A DNA stretch of 64,000 nucleotides, taken from Moniliella sp. 'wahieum'. Its lineage: Eukaryota; Basidiomycota; Moniliellomycetes; Moniliellales; Moniliellaceae. The position numbers and the translations under genes are program-made. Of the stretch, positions 23,370 to 34,546 are shown piece by piece; position 1 is the first letter of the stretch, and every line of letters begins with the position of its first letter. The stretch covers positions 186,001 through 250,000 of the forward strand of contig RSEE01000066.1 of assembly GCA_003971905.1 (NCBI GenBank). Reading direction: 5' to 3'. The notes below the pieces were generated by a model. It ran no database searches. It was not told the DNA's origin and worked only from the letters and a program-made list of their open reading frames with translations.

Positions 23370-25213
23370 TTAGAGTACGTTACCGCTAGCAAATCTGTCG
23401 GCAATGGGAGTGCCTTGCTTGCGAGGACTTGAAAGCATCGGCGGGTCAGGCGCCCCGCCCACCCACGCAGCGAGCTCGTGGGGAGTGTGTAGCGCTTGGA
23501 GTGCTTGGTGATAAAAGATAGAGAGCTCGAGGTGCATGGGTTGGTAGTACGTCTGGCTCGCCTGGCGGACCGAATGGAGGATGCGGTCAAACCACAATCC
23601 AGCAGGCCCCTAATCAATGCTTGCGGTCCCACCCACTTGCCCTGGCCCGACACAAACTCAGCCCGGACCAAGGTTCGCACCGCCCAGTTAATCAGCTTCA
23701 TGTGGGCAGTAAGATAAGCGATAGCTTCAAACTCAACGCCCCCGTCATCCCTCCTGGCACCTTTGGTTGACAGCAGCTTCAACAGAACGAGGGTCCATCT
23801 CCTCGAACCGCCAAATCGTGTTGCGCGAGTGACAAAATACCCAGAAGTAGTCAGCCACCACGCGAGCCATGTCGTACACCAACGTTTTGAAGGGACGGGG
23901 CGTATGAGCCACCCGAACGAAATCAACAATTGCCTCTTGATCTGGGTCCCGAGGAGAATGAAGAAGGATAATGACCAAGTGCTGGGCGCTCGTCAACGCA
24001 CCATTGGAGAGCAGCTCATTGCACCGTTCCAAACACTCCGACCCTTGGCGCGTCTCTTGAACGCCAGCCAGCTGCGAGGATTGCATGTCCAACTCGCCCG
24101 CAATGATAATCAAGTCGAGCAAGAGCTTGCGCACATAAAGGTCTCCCGGCTTCTTCTCTGACCACAGGAGGTCGGTCAACGCAACAAATGGCTTGGGTGC
24201 CTGGCTCGACAGAAGGGATTTGCCCCGAGCCGAGGTACTGAGGATGACAAGCGAACGAAGCAGCTCGTACAACAATTGATCATCGTGCTGTTCTTCCCTC
24301 CACTCCATATCCAATAATCCCTTGAGAGTATCCAGCAACGCGCCATACCCACCTTGCTGTGTTCCAAAAGATTCAACCCACGCCGGGGATTCGGCAGCTA
24401 GAGCTGTACGAAGGCGCTTCATCTCTCCAATCTCGATGTTTTGGACCAGGGTGGTTTTAAGAAGGGAAGCAAAGTATTGTGGTGTCTTGGGGGCAGCCGC
24501 TTGTTTAGAAAATGTCGACGCGGCCGTCTGTAGTGCTCTCATAGGTTGAGAGGCAGCCTGTACCGTACTCTTGTGAGGCTCTGGCACAGCAGATACTGTC
24601 GCCACGTCGGCTCCACGCCCCAAGCGGAGCTTGCCCATCTTCGAAGGAGACGCACTTCGGCGACCAGTGATCTTGGAGGGGGAGGGAAGACGCATTTTGC
24701 TAGGAGAAAGAGTGCCCCGCCCAAAGAGCTTGGAAGGCGACACGGAGCGTCTCGGGCTGGTCGTGGTAGCTGGAGCTGGAGCCGAGGCAGGTGGGGTGGA
24801 GGAACGAACAGGGGCCGGCCCTAGTCCAAGCTGCGGAGGAGGAATAGATGCCTTGGTCTCCGCTGCTACGCCCTTGACTTCGGAGAGGTCCAGAGAAGCC
24901 TTGCCCTTCAGCATATTCTGCTGCACAGAAGCAGGTAACGAAAGCAGTTTCGCGCGGGTGGCAGCTGGGACTTCGAGGTTGTCCTGTGGGAATAGCCCAG
25001 CGTCAGCATGGCCATACGGTCAAGAGGAGGTTAGACGCACGAGCATAGCGGCAAAAACGGGGGTGACTTGGTCCATCGTCAGTGGCTTCTTGGGCGACGA
25101 ACCAGGCTGAGGCTTGGCCGAGCAGGAACAGGGCGCGCCGCTCTGGCAGCAGCCTGAGCATCACGATGAGCCAGATAAGATCCGATGGGAGCAAGAGGGG
25201 TTCGCTCCGACAT
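23370..25213 (-). CDS. GBD/FH3-domain protein (formin N-terminal type, no FH2)
   Basis: It starts MSERTPLAPIGSYLAHRDAQ at 25213. The GTPase-binding domain opens PLTMDQVTPVFAAML, joined over a 57-bp intron (24984-25040, GTGCGT...CAG) to DNLEVPAATRAKLLSLPASV and QQNMLKGKA. A basic linker contains four SPSK motifs (24639-24758). The FH3 armadillo part resumes KTPQYFASLLKTTLVQNIEI, AESPAWVESFGTQQGGYGAL, LDMEWREEQHDDQLLYELLR and KKPGDLYVRKLLLDLIIIAG, matching diaphanous-related formins. The C-terminus reads IAYLTAHMKLINWAVRTLVR and, after one frame change, MWFDRILHSVRQASQTYYQP, ending at 23370. No FH1 or FH2 follows, since the next gene lies on the other strand. Such proteins bind Rho-family GTPases. 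It is divergent from eL29. Confidence 0.82.
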
Positions 25214-25451
25214 GGTGGTGGTGGTGAAGACAAAACAGAGGTAGATAGCGGGAACAACAGAGCAGGCCGCCCGCGCTCGCTCCGTCCGCAGGAATCCAGT
25301 CCACGCTCCCAGCTCGGCTGTGGTAGAAAGACAGCCAACGTCCACATTACGTTACCAGTCCCCCCGATTTGCACACCACGCATCATGCATCCCACATCAC
25401 GCATGGTGCACGGTCTCTGAGCTGTCACGTGTGATGTGGGGAATGTGAGCA

Positions 25452-25487
25452 GGTGACATGTGACATGTGACATGTGACATGTGATGC
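25452..25487. repeat. tandem GTGACAT array
   Basis: About five copies of the 7-mer GTGACAT run head to tail just upstream of the eL29 teloboxes. CATG within the junctions makes the array partly self-complementary. The same word recurs at 35616-35640. Confidence 0.8.
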
Positions 25488-25499
25488 CGCAGGGCCACG

Positions 25500-25507
25500 A
25501 ACCCTAA
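25500..25507 (+). promoter_or_regulatory. telobox AACCCTAA upstream of eL29
   Basis: A perfect octamer lies 203 bp before the eL29 start codon, in the same orientation and at nearly the same distance as upstream of uL29. Confidence 0.6.
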
Positions 25508-25541
25508 CCTGTAGAAAGAATACGCAAAACTTGCCGCAGTC

Positions 25542-25548
25542 AACCCTA
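25542..25548 (+). promoter_or_regulatory. second telobox core AACCCTA upstream of eL29
   Basis: A seven-base core lies about 160 bp before the start codon, giving a pair as in the uL29 promoter. Confidence 0.45.
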
Positions 25549-25702
25549 TCGCCTCCTGTGGCTGGCTGTCTAGGCCTACCAATGAGCCCGAGGCGCTACT
25601 TCCCCACCACGAAGCTCCGCTAGAATCACGAGGTGCGTTGTTTCGGCCTGCTTATGCCGCTCCGTGTCCGTCGTTAACCCCCATTCGTCCCCAGAGAGCA
25701 AA

Positions 25703-25906
25703 ATGGCCAAGTCCAAGAACCACACCAACCACAACCAGTCGTCCAAGGCGCACCGCAACGGCATCAAGAAGCCCAAGTCGTCGCGCTACCCGTCGCTGCG
25801 CGGTGTGGACCCAAAATTCATCCGCAACCAACGTTTCGCTAAGCACGGCACTGAGAAGTCCCTGCGCGAAGCCAAGGCAGCCAAGCACGCGACTGCTTCG
25901 GCCTAA
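25703..25906 (+). CDS. RPL29: 60S ribosomal protein eL29 (L29)
   Basis: eL29 is a small, very basic protein of the large ribosomal subunit. The chain opens [20 protein letters not shown], continues [20 protein letters not shown] and [20 protein letters not shown] and ends KHATASA, a full-length match of 67 residues. I chose the inner ATG at 25703 over the in-frame one at 25664 because eL29 begins exactly MAKSKNH. It is intact, the only complete conserved gene here without a frame change, probably because it is so short and has few G/C runs. Confidence 0.96.
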   Translation: MAKSKNHTNHNQSSKAHRNGIKKPKSSRYPSLRGVDPKFIRNQRFAKHGTEKSLREAKAAKHATASA

Positions 25907-26739
25907 GCCATAGGCTCGTTGGTCTGTGCGGTGTTGCTAAACCGCTTTTCTAAAAAGCGCGTCGTGCCCAGGATGGCCTGCTTCCTCTGGACCTTTGTAA
26001 TCGGCCTGGGCATTGGTCACTCACGCTTCCTTTGCTCTCTGGCTGATGTGCCTCAGTGAACCTGCAACTTGTCTCGATGCTTGTCCATGACCTTGCGTAC
26101 TGTTTGTCCCCATATGATTATGCATCCTTGTGCACAAGCCCGATTGCAGAACCTCATATGGGACCTTGCAAAGAGAATCAGCTACTTCATTTTGAGCGCA
26201 CACGCGACAATCCCACTATTAGTTTTGCTAGCCTCTTCCCACCGTAGTGTTCGTTCCGAATGCACCCAGTGATGAAAGTGATAATACTTTACCATACTCT
26301 CTAGTGCTACCTCGGCTTAGCGCCCGCTACCGCTCGCAGGCAGATCGCTGAGCCCCAGCCGCAAGGTTAAGGTCTTCAGCCAGCTGAGCCAAAGTGTCTC
26401 AAGGTCAGGTCCGAAGCCTCGTGGCCAGATTGGGGAGAGCAAGAGATTAACTGAGAAGGGCAGATGAAGAGTCCAGTTCCTCCGACCTGGGCATGGCATG
26501 CTTAGCACTTACAAGCCGTACCGCTATATACAACTGGACTTTGCCATATGGACAGTTTCCCGTCTCATCCGCCTGCTCCCCCTGGAGTATAAAACCAGGC
26601 TGGTTACATTCAAGCCAATGCAGATATGAAAAGCACGAAAAGGGTTGACGGCCATCGATGTGGTTCCGTACAAAAATGGTCGTAAGGGCGCTCAACAGAG
26701 TGTAGGCGTAGAGGAAGTGTGCGCAAATTCAATCGACAT
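25907..26739. other. 3' intergenic between convergent eL29 and MBF1
   Basis: The stretch has AT-richer sequence with no motif-bearing open frame. The frame at 26447-26695 (-) has no recognisable residues. Confidence 0.4.
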
Positions 26740-27266
26740 TTAAGCCGCTTTCTTCTTGGGTCCGCCAAGAGGAGCGCCGATATCCTTGCCACGCAGCTTG
26801 ACCCCGAGGGCACGCTCGAGCTTCGCCAGAATCTGCGGATTGGGGACGGCGCGACCCGACTCGTAGTCACCAATCACCTGAGGTTTTTCATTGATCTTGG
26901 TGCCAAGCTCCTTTTGGTTGAGGCCTTGGCTTGGCGGGCCTGGCCAATGGCTTTGCCCACGCTAGGCGCCACTTTGGGAGGCGCCGTCACTTCGTTCTCG
27001 CGGTCCAGCTTAGCGAGACGGGCATGGTCTACACTTTCGTGGCCCTTGTTGTGACCAGCCGCGGTCTTGCGGTTGTTGTCCGTGATCGCGCCAGCGGCGC
27101 GGCCACGGTCGTAGGCATTCTGGGATGCGGTGGTGCCGCTGCCCGAGGGGCGGGTCTTGTAGCCGATTTTGACGTCTTGGTCTGGTGGGAGGGGAAGGAA
27201 GGTAAGGAAGGTCAGGGCCAAATCAGGGAGTAAGGACAGGGGAAACAACGTACCCCAGGCAGACAT
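26740..27266 (-). CDS. MBF1: multiprotein-bridging factor 1
   Basis: MBF1 is a transcription coactivator and ribosome-collision factor with a C-terminal Cro/C1-type HTH. Exon 1 is 13 nt (27254-27266). A 72-bp intron (27182-27253, GTACGT...CAG) gives [13 protein letters not shown]. The N-terminal domain continues [20 protein letters not shown] and [14 protein letters not shown]. One missing G in a GGG run near 26935 shifts the frame. The next frame reads [40 protein letters not shown] and [19 protein letters not shown], stop 26740. That is the complete HTH and tail, of normal length (about 150 residues). The gene is head-to-head with PRP19, sharing a promoter of about 410 bp. Confidence 0.94.
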
Positions 27267-27678
27267 GGTGGCGAGAATGAGGATGAGGTGGTTGGGGAGT
27301 GGCGGCGAGGGAGGCTGGAAGAAAGGCCAAGTGCACACCCGGCGGCCAGTGCCCAGTTCCCAGCGGTTCTGTCGTCATCGACACCAATCATCGGTCGACG
27401 CGTCCTCCTGGCGGCGGGGGCGCGGGCAGTAGGCCAGTCGCCTGTGACTCGACGCAATCGATGCATGACTCGACGTCATCGAAAGCAGACGAAGCGGAGC
27501 GGATTGAACTTTGAAATTGAATGGTGTGTGCGGTGCCAGTTCGCGAACACGCATTCCGCCCATGCCCTCCGACGGCCATTCCGCCCCGGAATGAGCAGGG
27601 GCGGCGGGCTGGACAGCCATCGTTATACACAGCGCTTTGCTGCTCCCCGTCTCTTCCTCGGCAGACACTGACACACGC

Positions 27679-29305
27679 ATGTCGCTTCTGTGTGCCATCT
27701 CGGGCGAGCCGGCGCTCGAGCCCGTCGTGTCCGTCAAGAGCGGCCGCGTGTACGAACAGCGTCTCATCCGCAAGTATCTGGCCGAGCACGACGGCCAGGA
27801 CCCCATCGACGGAACTGTCCTCGACACCGCCCGCGACTTGGTCGCTGTCGCCACGGGCGCTTCGGACCCGCACGGCGCAGCCCCGCCGCGCAACGCCCAC
27901 TTGACATCCGTCCCGTCCCTGCTGACCTCGATGCAGAGCGAGTACGATGCGTTGCTCCTCGAAATGGCATCGCTCAAGCGGCAGTACGACACGACGCGGC
28001 AAGAACTCGCTGCCGCTCTGTACTCAAACGACGCTGCGTCGCGCGTGATTGCACGCGTCCTGCGCGAGCGCGACGAAGCACGCGATGCCTTGGCCTCAAT
28101 CGGAAGTGCCCTTCCTACTCCATCTACCTCGAACGCTGCCGGGGCCGCCTCTGCAGAAGATGCGGACATGCCAGATGCTGCGCCCTCTGTCGAAACAGGT
28201 CTGCCTACTGAGCTGGTTGACACGGTCAACTCGCTTGCGGCCCAACTCACCTCGGCCCGCACGGGAGGAGCAAGCGTAAGGCGCCTTCTGCCTATGGTGG
28301 ATTGGCAACCTACACGGCCGCCAAAGGCGTGCATTAGCCTTGCAATCCTCGACGACAATCGCACACCCCGCTCCAGTGGCCGTCACCTACCCACCCTATG
28401 CCTTGGCTTCTGCCGAACCCGGGGCCGTGGACCTCGTATCGACGGAAGGCACTGAACTTGGGCGTCTCTCTCTTCCCGATACGGCCGGTGTGTCGGCACT
28501 GGCACTGGCGCTGCCGGCCCAGCCCACTCTAGGCCAGATTGCAGAGCTGCCACCTTTTACTCTCGCTGCATCGGCCGATGGTACTTCGGTACATGTGGTA
28601 GCATTGCGCAACACGATCAAAGTGACGGCCACCATCTCCTGGCGGCGCTGGGTGGATCCCAGCACACTCCACCTGTTGCCTTGGCGGTGCACCCGTCTCA
28701 TGCGTTTTTCGCAGTCGGGCGAGGCGACGCGGTGGCGCTCTTTGTTCCCTCGGGAGGTGAGCCTGTTCTGCTTGTCCATGTCCAAGAAGGGGAGCAGATC
28801 ACCGCAGCTGCTTTCCATCCCGACGGCCAGCTCCTCGTCACGGGCACAGCGAGCGGCAAAATTGTAGTGTGGGACGTCAAGACTGGAGCACAAATGGCGG
28901 TGTTTGAGCCGACTGGCGCGGCCGAGGCGCAAGCCGGGCATGCGGTTGTACCCGGCGGCCTTGCCTTTAGCGAAAATGGCTACACACTGGCTTCAATTGC
29001 CCAGGGAAGTTTGGCAGCTGTGATTTGGGACCTACGCAAGCTGGCGCCGGTGACGGCCTTGACTTCTGCGGTGGCCCCCACGGCCTTGGCGTTTGACCCC
29101 AATGCCCAAATGCTCGCCCTGGCGGCACCGGGGTGAAGTGACACTGTACGCTACCAAGGGATGGAAGCCCCTCCTCACCTCGCCCCTTGAACCTGAGGCC
29201 ACGCCTACGGCTGTGGGCTGGGACCAAGCCACCGCGCACTTGTCCATCATCCAGTCCCGCACCGATGATGCGCTCTTGTCGGTCTTTGCCCCACCCAAGG
29301 CGTAA
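27679..29305 (+). CDS. PRP19: pre-mRNA-processing factor 19 (U-box ubiquitin ligase)
   Basis: Prp19 is the U-box ligase core of the NineTeen Complex that activates the spliceosome. The U-box opens MSLLCAISGEPALEPVVSVK with VYEQRLIRKYL and DPIDGTVLDT. The tetramerising coiled coil follows (LTSMQSEYDALLLEMASLKR, DAASRVIARVLRERDEARDA). After TELVDTVNSLAAQLTSAR come several frame changes, with the expected RSKRKAPSAYGGLATYTAAK in the next frame. WD40 repeats then include HPDGQLLVTGTASGKIVVWD and ENGYTLASIAQGSLAAVIWD. The last blade ends SRTDDALLSVFAPPKA at 29305. About five frame changes; length is near normal (about 500 residues). It is convergent with TUM1. Confidence 0.93.
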
Positions 29306-29498
29306 GGTGCTTCCCCAATAATCAACCCTGACCACCAATCTCTCGACCACTTCCTCTGACAGTTATCTTCGTGATGTACTCCTCTGTGTAGATGAAGATC
29401 ACGTCCCTCCTCTTGTATGACGCATGTGGCGGCGAATTACTGCAAAACAACCATGATGGATTGGACTACAGACCTTGTTTGCGGTAGATTCAGTTGGC

Positions 29499-30654
29499 TT
29501 AGGCGGTCTTGGTCGGCACGTCCTGGTCGATGGGGCTTTGGGGCCGGTTTGCCCATCCCATCCAACTCTGCCATGAGCGTGGTCAGTCGGACTGAATTTC
29601 TAGCAGGAGGCCCACTTACCTCGTCATAAATCACCGCGTTGACCCCGAGGCGTTGGAGAGCAAGCCAAATGATGGCGGCTGTCATGCCCGACCCACAAGT
29701 AGCCACTGCCCCGGGGAGCCGGAGGAGGAAGCGTGCCGCGCAGCCTCCAGGCCCTCTGCACCACCAAGTGCATCCGAGGCTGCACGCCACAGTTGGGGCT
29801 GCTCCCCCAAGGTGGTGTAGGTATACTCCCGCGTACCATCCGGTCCAACCGACTGTTGGCCTTGTGGACCGGGCACAGCTTCGCAGAGCGGAAGGTGTGG
29901 GAAGTAACCAAGTTGGTGAAAGGCAGACTAGTACTTCCGGGGATATGACCAGAAGACATGCCTTTCCGCGGCTCTGGCGCTTCTCCTGTGAACCGCGCAT
30001 GGGAGCGGGCGTCAAGGATAGGCACGCCACCCGGCTTACCTGTGCTCAGAGACCGTGCCAGAGCCACGACTTCATCGTACGTCACTGTCGCCGCCGTGGG
30101 GGGCTCGAGTCCGCCTGATTTGGTCTCGGCCGGAGCCAGGGCAGGCGGCAGCGGCTGAGGCGGCCTTGCTCCAAGGGGTATCCCTCCTTGAGCCAAGCGA
30201 GCAGACCTCCCTAGCACCGAGACACGTTCGTGTCCACGGGCAACAAAGTAAAGGCAGTGCGGGGAGCGGAGAAGGTGCCCTCCACATCATACGCAACAAC
30301 ATGGTCGGACGGAAGAATACCAAGAGCTTGGCGCGCGTCGTCAAAGGTGCGTTGAGAGGGCAGCATGTGCGGAAGAGGCACCCCATTGACTGCAGCCGGG
30401 GTGGCGACAGCGTCTACGTCCCAAAACTGGGCATTAGGAAGACGGGGCCCCGATTGTACTCCTCCTTGGGGTTGCGCCCAGAGGCAGGCATGTGCCACGA
30501 AGCATCAAGGAGCACGATGCGCTGTGTGCATCGGCGAGACGCGTGTGGAGCTCTTTGGGCGTCAAGAGCAGAGGCGGTGCAGCAAGGGCCGAAGCGCGGG
30601 CCGAAACCGTTTGGGCGGCAGCGGCGGCGCTAGAGGGGACATGCTGCTGCTCAT
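29499..30654 (-). CDS. TUM1: thiosulfate/3-mercaptopyruvate sulfurtransferase (two rhodanese domains)
   Basis: The family transfers sulfur from mercaptopyruvate or thiosulfate; in yeast Tum1 feeds tRNA thiolation and Moco synthesis. The start is proposed at 30654 (MSSSMSP), leading into an Ala-rich, possibly mitochondrial N-terminus. The first domain has DASWHMPASGRNPKEEY, GPRLPNAQFWDVDAVATPAA and YDVEGTFSAPRTAFTLLP. The second has PILDARSHARFTG and GHIPGSTSLPFTNLVT, and the active-site loop CGSGMTAAIIWLALQRLGVN with its cysteine. An intron (GTAAGT donor after IYDE, acceptor CAG near 29574) adds SWMGWANRPQSPIDQDVPTK TA, stop 29499. The family signature SW-WG is thus present. Around four frame changes. 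Confidence 0.9.
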
Positions 30655-31096
30655 GTTGCGAATCCCAGAGGCAAGGAGACGAGGAGAAAGACGCCCAGCC
30701 GAGAAAGTGACATGGACGCTACGCCAGTGGTGGCAGCACATCACCAAAGCACGTAACCTCCATCGGTTGGAAGCCCCAATTGCAATGAGCCACTTTCAAA
30801 TTGCAATTGGCACGGTCCGTGCGCTGAAGACGTCCAACTGATGACGTTCGAGGATTATTGCGCCTGTGAGGCTTATTATTTTGCTTGATCGATGAGACCC
30901 GGATCTTGGCCTGTTGAGGCTTGATGGCCTTCGAGGGTGATGCAATCGTACTCGTGGTGGTGGTGGTCTAATCCAGCCAACAACACCTACAAGAGGGACA
31001 TCAAGCTCTTCAGGCAGCCGTTAATCGCCACCAGGAGTTCTATTAGGCTGCGGAACAAGGGAGACAGAAGCGAGGAAGAAGCGAGGAAACAAAATG

Positions 31097-31186
31097 GAAC
31101 TCCTACTACAGTATATACTTTGGCCTGTGTGAGGAGGGACTGGAGGGACCTTGGTCAAACACATATGAGCCACCCGGTGGTTCAAC
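31097..31186 (+). repeat. dispersed repeat A, copy 1
   Basis: It shares a 75-90 bp block with 33978-34057: AACTCCTA, a TATATA stretch, then GAGGGACTGGAGGGACCTTG and GAGCCACCCG. I judge identity at about three quarters by eye. The TATA-like core could be a promoter of an old mobile element. Confidence 0.6.
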
Positions 31187-33977
31187 CCCCCCCACCCCCA
31201 AGCCCACGGACCAAAGAAAACCCGTAACCCAAAAAACGCTAAAAGAAAGGACCAAACGAGAAGAAAGGGGAGAGCCAAATGGAAGTGCTGATGAGGGAGA
31301 TGTATAGAAAGGAGTTTGGGAAGACCAGCAACCGCGGTTTGGTGAACCACAATCAATCAGAGAGATAATCAATTAAAGGAGTATGGTGAACCACTAGTTC
31401 GCCGTGATGTAACACCACGCATTGTCGATCTCACGGATCTTACTTAGTCTGCCGAGCTTTTCTCGGCAAGAACTTTGACTGTGCGGTGTGGTCGAACTGT
31501 CACGATGTCATTTATGAGGAAGAGACAAGGAGGAGGCTGGGAGGCGGTGAAGTGTGGAAGCTCTTCAAAAGGGATATATGATTCCATTGCTCATGAACTC
31601 GGCCAGCCTTGTTCAAAATGCTGAGGGTTCAACAGATGAGCACGATTGCTCCACAAACATACTATTGTAGCAGGCATCTGTCATAAGGTATGTCACCTTT
31701 CCCGCTCTGGTAGATATGGCTTGCACCCACGTGGCAACCAAGCTCTCGATCCCGACAATCGAAGAGAGGTGGTACGCGCGTACCAAGTTATACACGGAAA
31801 AGAAGCACGATAGAAAGCATTGGGAAGGTGGACAAGTAGGTGGGGACAGGCACAAAATAAGGATAGAGAAAGAGATTGTGCCAATGCTGTCGGCTTATTG
31901 TGGACGACCCGCCTGCATATATAAGGCATGATAAATATGGGAAAAGTTATGCTTTCTTGTGGGCTTGAAGATGGATGGTCGCGTTTTCCAAAATCATGTC
32001 GCGCATCCGGGAGCATGGTTCATAGTGAGGCGTATTCACTACTGATGTGGAAGCGACGGGAGCGTAGTTGCCCCCCCCTGAAACATATGTATCATTATTG
32101 AGAGGATTATAAGGACGCGATGATATATAGAAGCATCTGAGGTATCAACACGGCAAACAAGGGCAGAAAACCATGCCCAGACCCTCATAAAAGGTGATGT
32201 TGCCGTCGAAGGACAGCGTAAAACCTCGACTGCTGGTGGTCTATTAGTTGACAACAGTACTGCAATCGATCAGGGTAGGTAAGTCTCCGCTGCCAGGCCA
32301 ACCCTCCCATGCACCCCTCATATAGCCGCTATCTGCGTCTCGATGAAAAGAACCGCCGCTGGGATACGTAGCAGTCTCGCGGAAGAATAACACTCCCGGA
32401 GACGCTGCCCTCGTGTGCAGACCACGTCCCCCAATGAAGCTCCCGAACAAACGATGTGGGTGTGCCACAAGCCCATGACTCGTGCCCAGCATCGAAAAAG
32501 TTCTTCGTATGTTCTCCCGTCATACGACAGCTCATTCTTACTATTCTCCACAGCAGTGATCACCGCCAAACGGAAGAGCTTGGGACCATATGGAAAAATC
32601 GAACAACAAGTTGGCCCGGTGTGCAAATCGGAGATGCTGCACAACAAACTGTTGTGAGCTCGATCTAGTCCGAGACCCAAAGGCCAAGTGAATCAGCGCC
32701 GATGAGACTGTGGATATCTCATCTGGGGTGTGGTATGACCCTATCTTTTAAAGACGAACTGAGAAGACGCCAAAGTCAGCATGTCAGCAGCACGACTAAG
32801 CGAATTCATGGACAAACAGTGGAGTTAAGCATAAATCATTGGGATGGAACTATTTGTGGTCCAGACCAGATTTGTAATGTGGGCTGGCAGGTCCCAATTC
32901 GACCATCGCAGAATTGCCCCCGACAGAGACCATTCTAGGGCGGCTAAAAGACGCTATCAGCCCAAGGCCAAAGGGTTGTCCTGATTTAAACTTCCACCTC
33001 ATGAAGGTTGACAGTAACATGGGACACATATCGGCCAAAATCTTGGGATCCGTGCCATCATCACGGTGGCGTTCATACAATGCCGTGTAGGTTTGTGGAC
33101 ATCTCAACAACGTCCGAACCAAACACCCGTTGATGGCATATATCATTGATCTGAGTCGAATGGAGACCTCCGTCGATCAAACGTCGGAAGTCATCGATTG
33201 CCTTTTTTGCACACCTGTGGATGTGCATGTGGGAGGTGTCGCCGCAGCGAAGAATTTTTCAACCTAAATTTCTCTCCGTAAATACCCTTTTCTAGAACCC
33301 CCACGGCAGCTAGCACGCCCATTTCAGTCCCTCACCGCTTCTCTGTCACGTCCAGGAGACGTTCCTCAGTAGGCAGACAGGAACTGAGTCTAATATAGTC
33401 AGCATGTGGACATAAGCATAGAAGCATGGAACGGATGAGAAGAACGTGAAGCTGCCGTCCAAATGTTTCCACAGCAGCAGGAGGCGTTACCATGGGGCGT
33501 AGGTTTAGGACGGGATCCTTCAGTAGCTCGAGTATATGTAAGACGTTCGGGAAGATTGTTTGGTGATGAAAGAGAAACCCAATATGAATCGAGCAAAAGC
33601 CCGCCAAGACCAGGTAAAGATGCCATGTGTAATTTGTTGAGTTTTGACGCGCGGAGACAGACACTTGAATGGACCAATCGCCGTGTGCCCGCTTCTCGGT
33701 GTCGTCACCGCCACAATCTTCTCCTCGAGGGATGAGAGTCGGTTAGAGTTAGGACTATGTATACGTGTTGATTGTGGGAATCACTACTGACTCTCGCATG
33801 TGGTGGCCACACCGAAATCGTCTTCCCATGAGGAACAAATGGTAAAGAGATGAGTTTGGTATTGGCTGAGCCGTTCTTTGACCAGCAGTTGAGAAGCATG
33901 ATGTTCGAAAATTCATTAGTGGGAAAAAGGAGACGGATTATATGGTCTTGGACCCAGTCGCCACCAGCAGGGCGAGG

Positions 33978-34057
33978 TAACTCCTATAATATATAGGCCT
34001 GAAAAGAGGGACTGAAGGGACCTTGATGAAACACACGGGAGCCACCCGATGACTTAA
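33978..34057 (+). repeat. dispersed repeat A, copy 2
   Basis: Same orientation as copy 1, with AACTCCTATAATATATAGG then GAGGGACTGAAGGGACCTTG and GAGCCACCCG. The 2.9-kb spacing could reflect the ends of one decayed element or two independent insertions; I cannot decide. Confidence 0.6.
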
Positions 34058-34446
34058 CGCGTTACTCTACTTCCAACTGAGTGGGGAAAGGAAACATTAA
34101 TAAGGGTTCATTATCCGGGCAATATTATGACCTTGAGACTCGTCCATTTCATTGGCAGAGCTTAAGGCTGGGACAGGGGAACGCTACGTCTAAACCTAAC
34201 CGTTCATCTGCGGGGGTTACTTGGGGGCGCCACCAGGTCAAGGGACCAGGGGGATCGCCAGGATATCAGGACCTCCGGCTCACGCCATCCGGTCCCGTAC
34301 CCTAGGAAGCGCGTGTGGACACGGAGGAACGTGGTTGACATCCGAGCGCGGAACCATTTCCACTGAGACTTAGTAGCCAACTCCTTCCAATGCGCGAACA
34401 ACTTGCCCGCCGTCTTGGTGCCGTAGTATCCTCGCGTCGTCAAAAC

Positions 34447-34546
34447 CAGGGGAAAAACGGCTCTTGAGTGCGTCCCTGGTACTTGGCGTTCTTGTCGCAT
34501 TCTGCTTGTTCAAGCATCCGAAGCAGCTCCTTCTCCCGGCGTTCCA
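34447..34546 (-). repeat. dispersed repeat B, copy 1 (decayed, coding-like)
   Basis: The block aligns with 36657-36784 in the same orientation, with scattered differences and small gaps. The minus strand reads ERREKELLRMLEQAECDKNA in one frame, which suggests a fragment of a mobile-element protein. I recognise no family. Confidence 0.5.
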
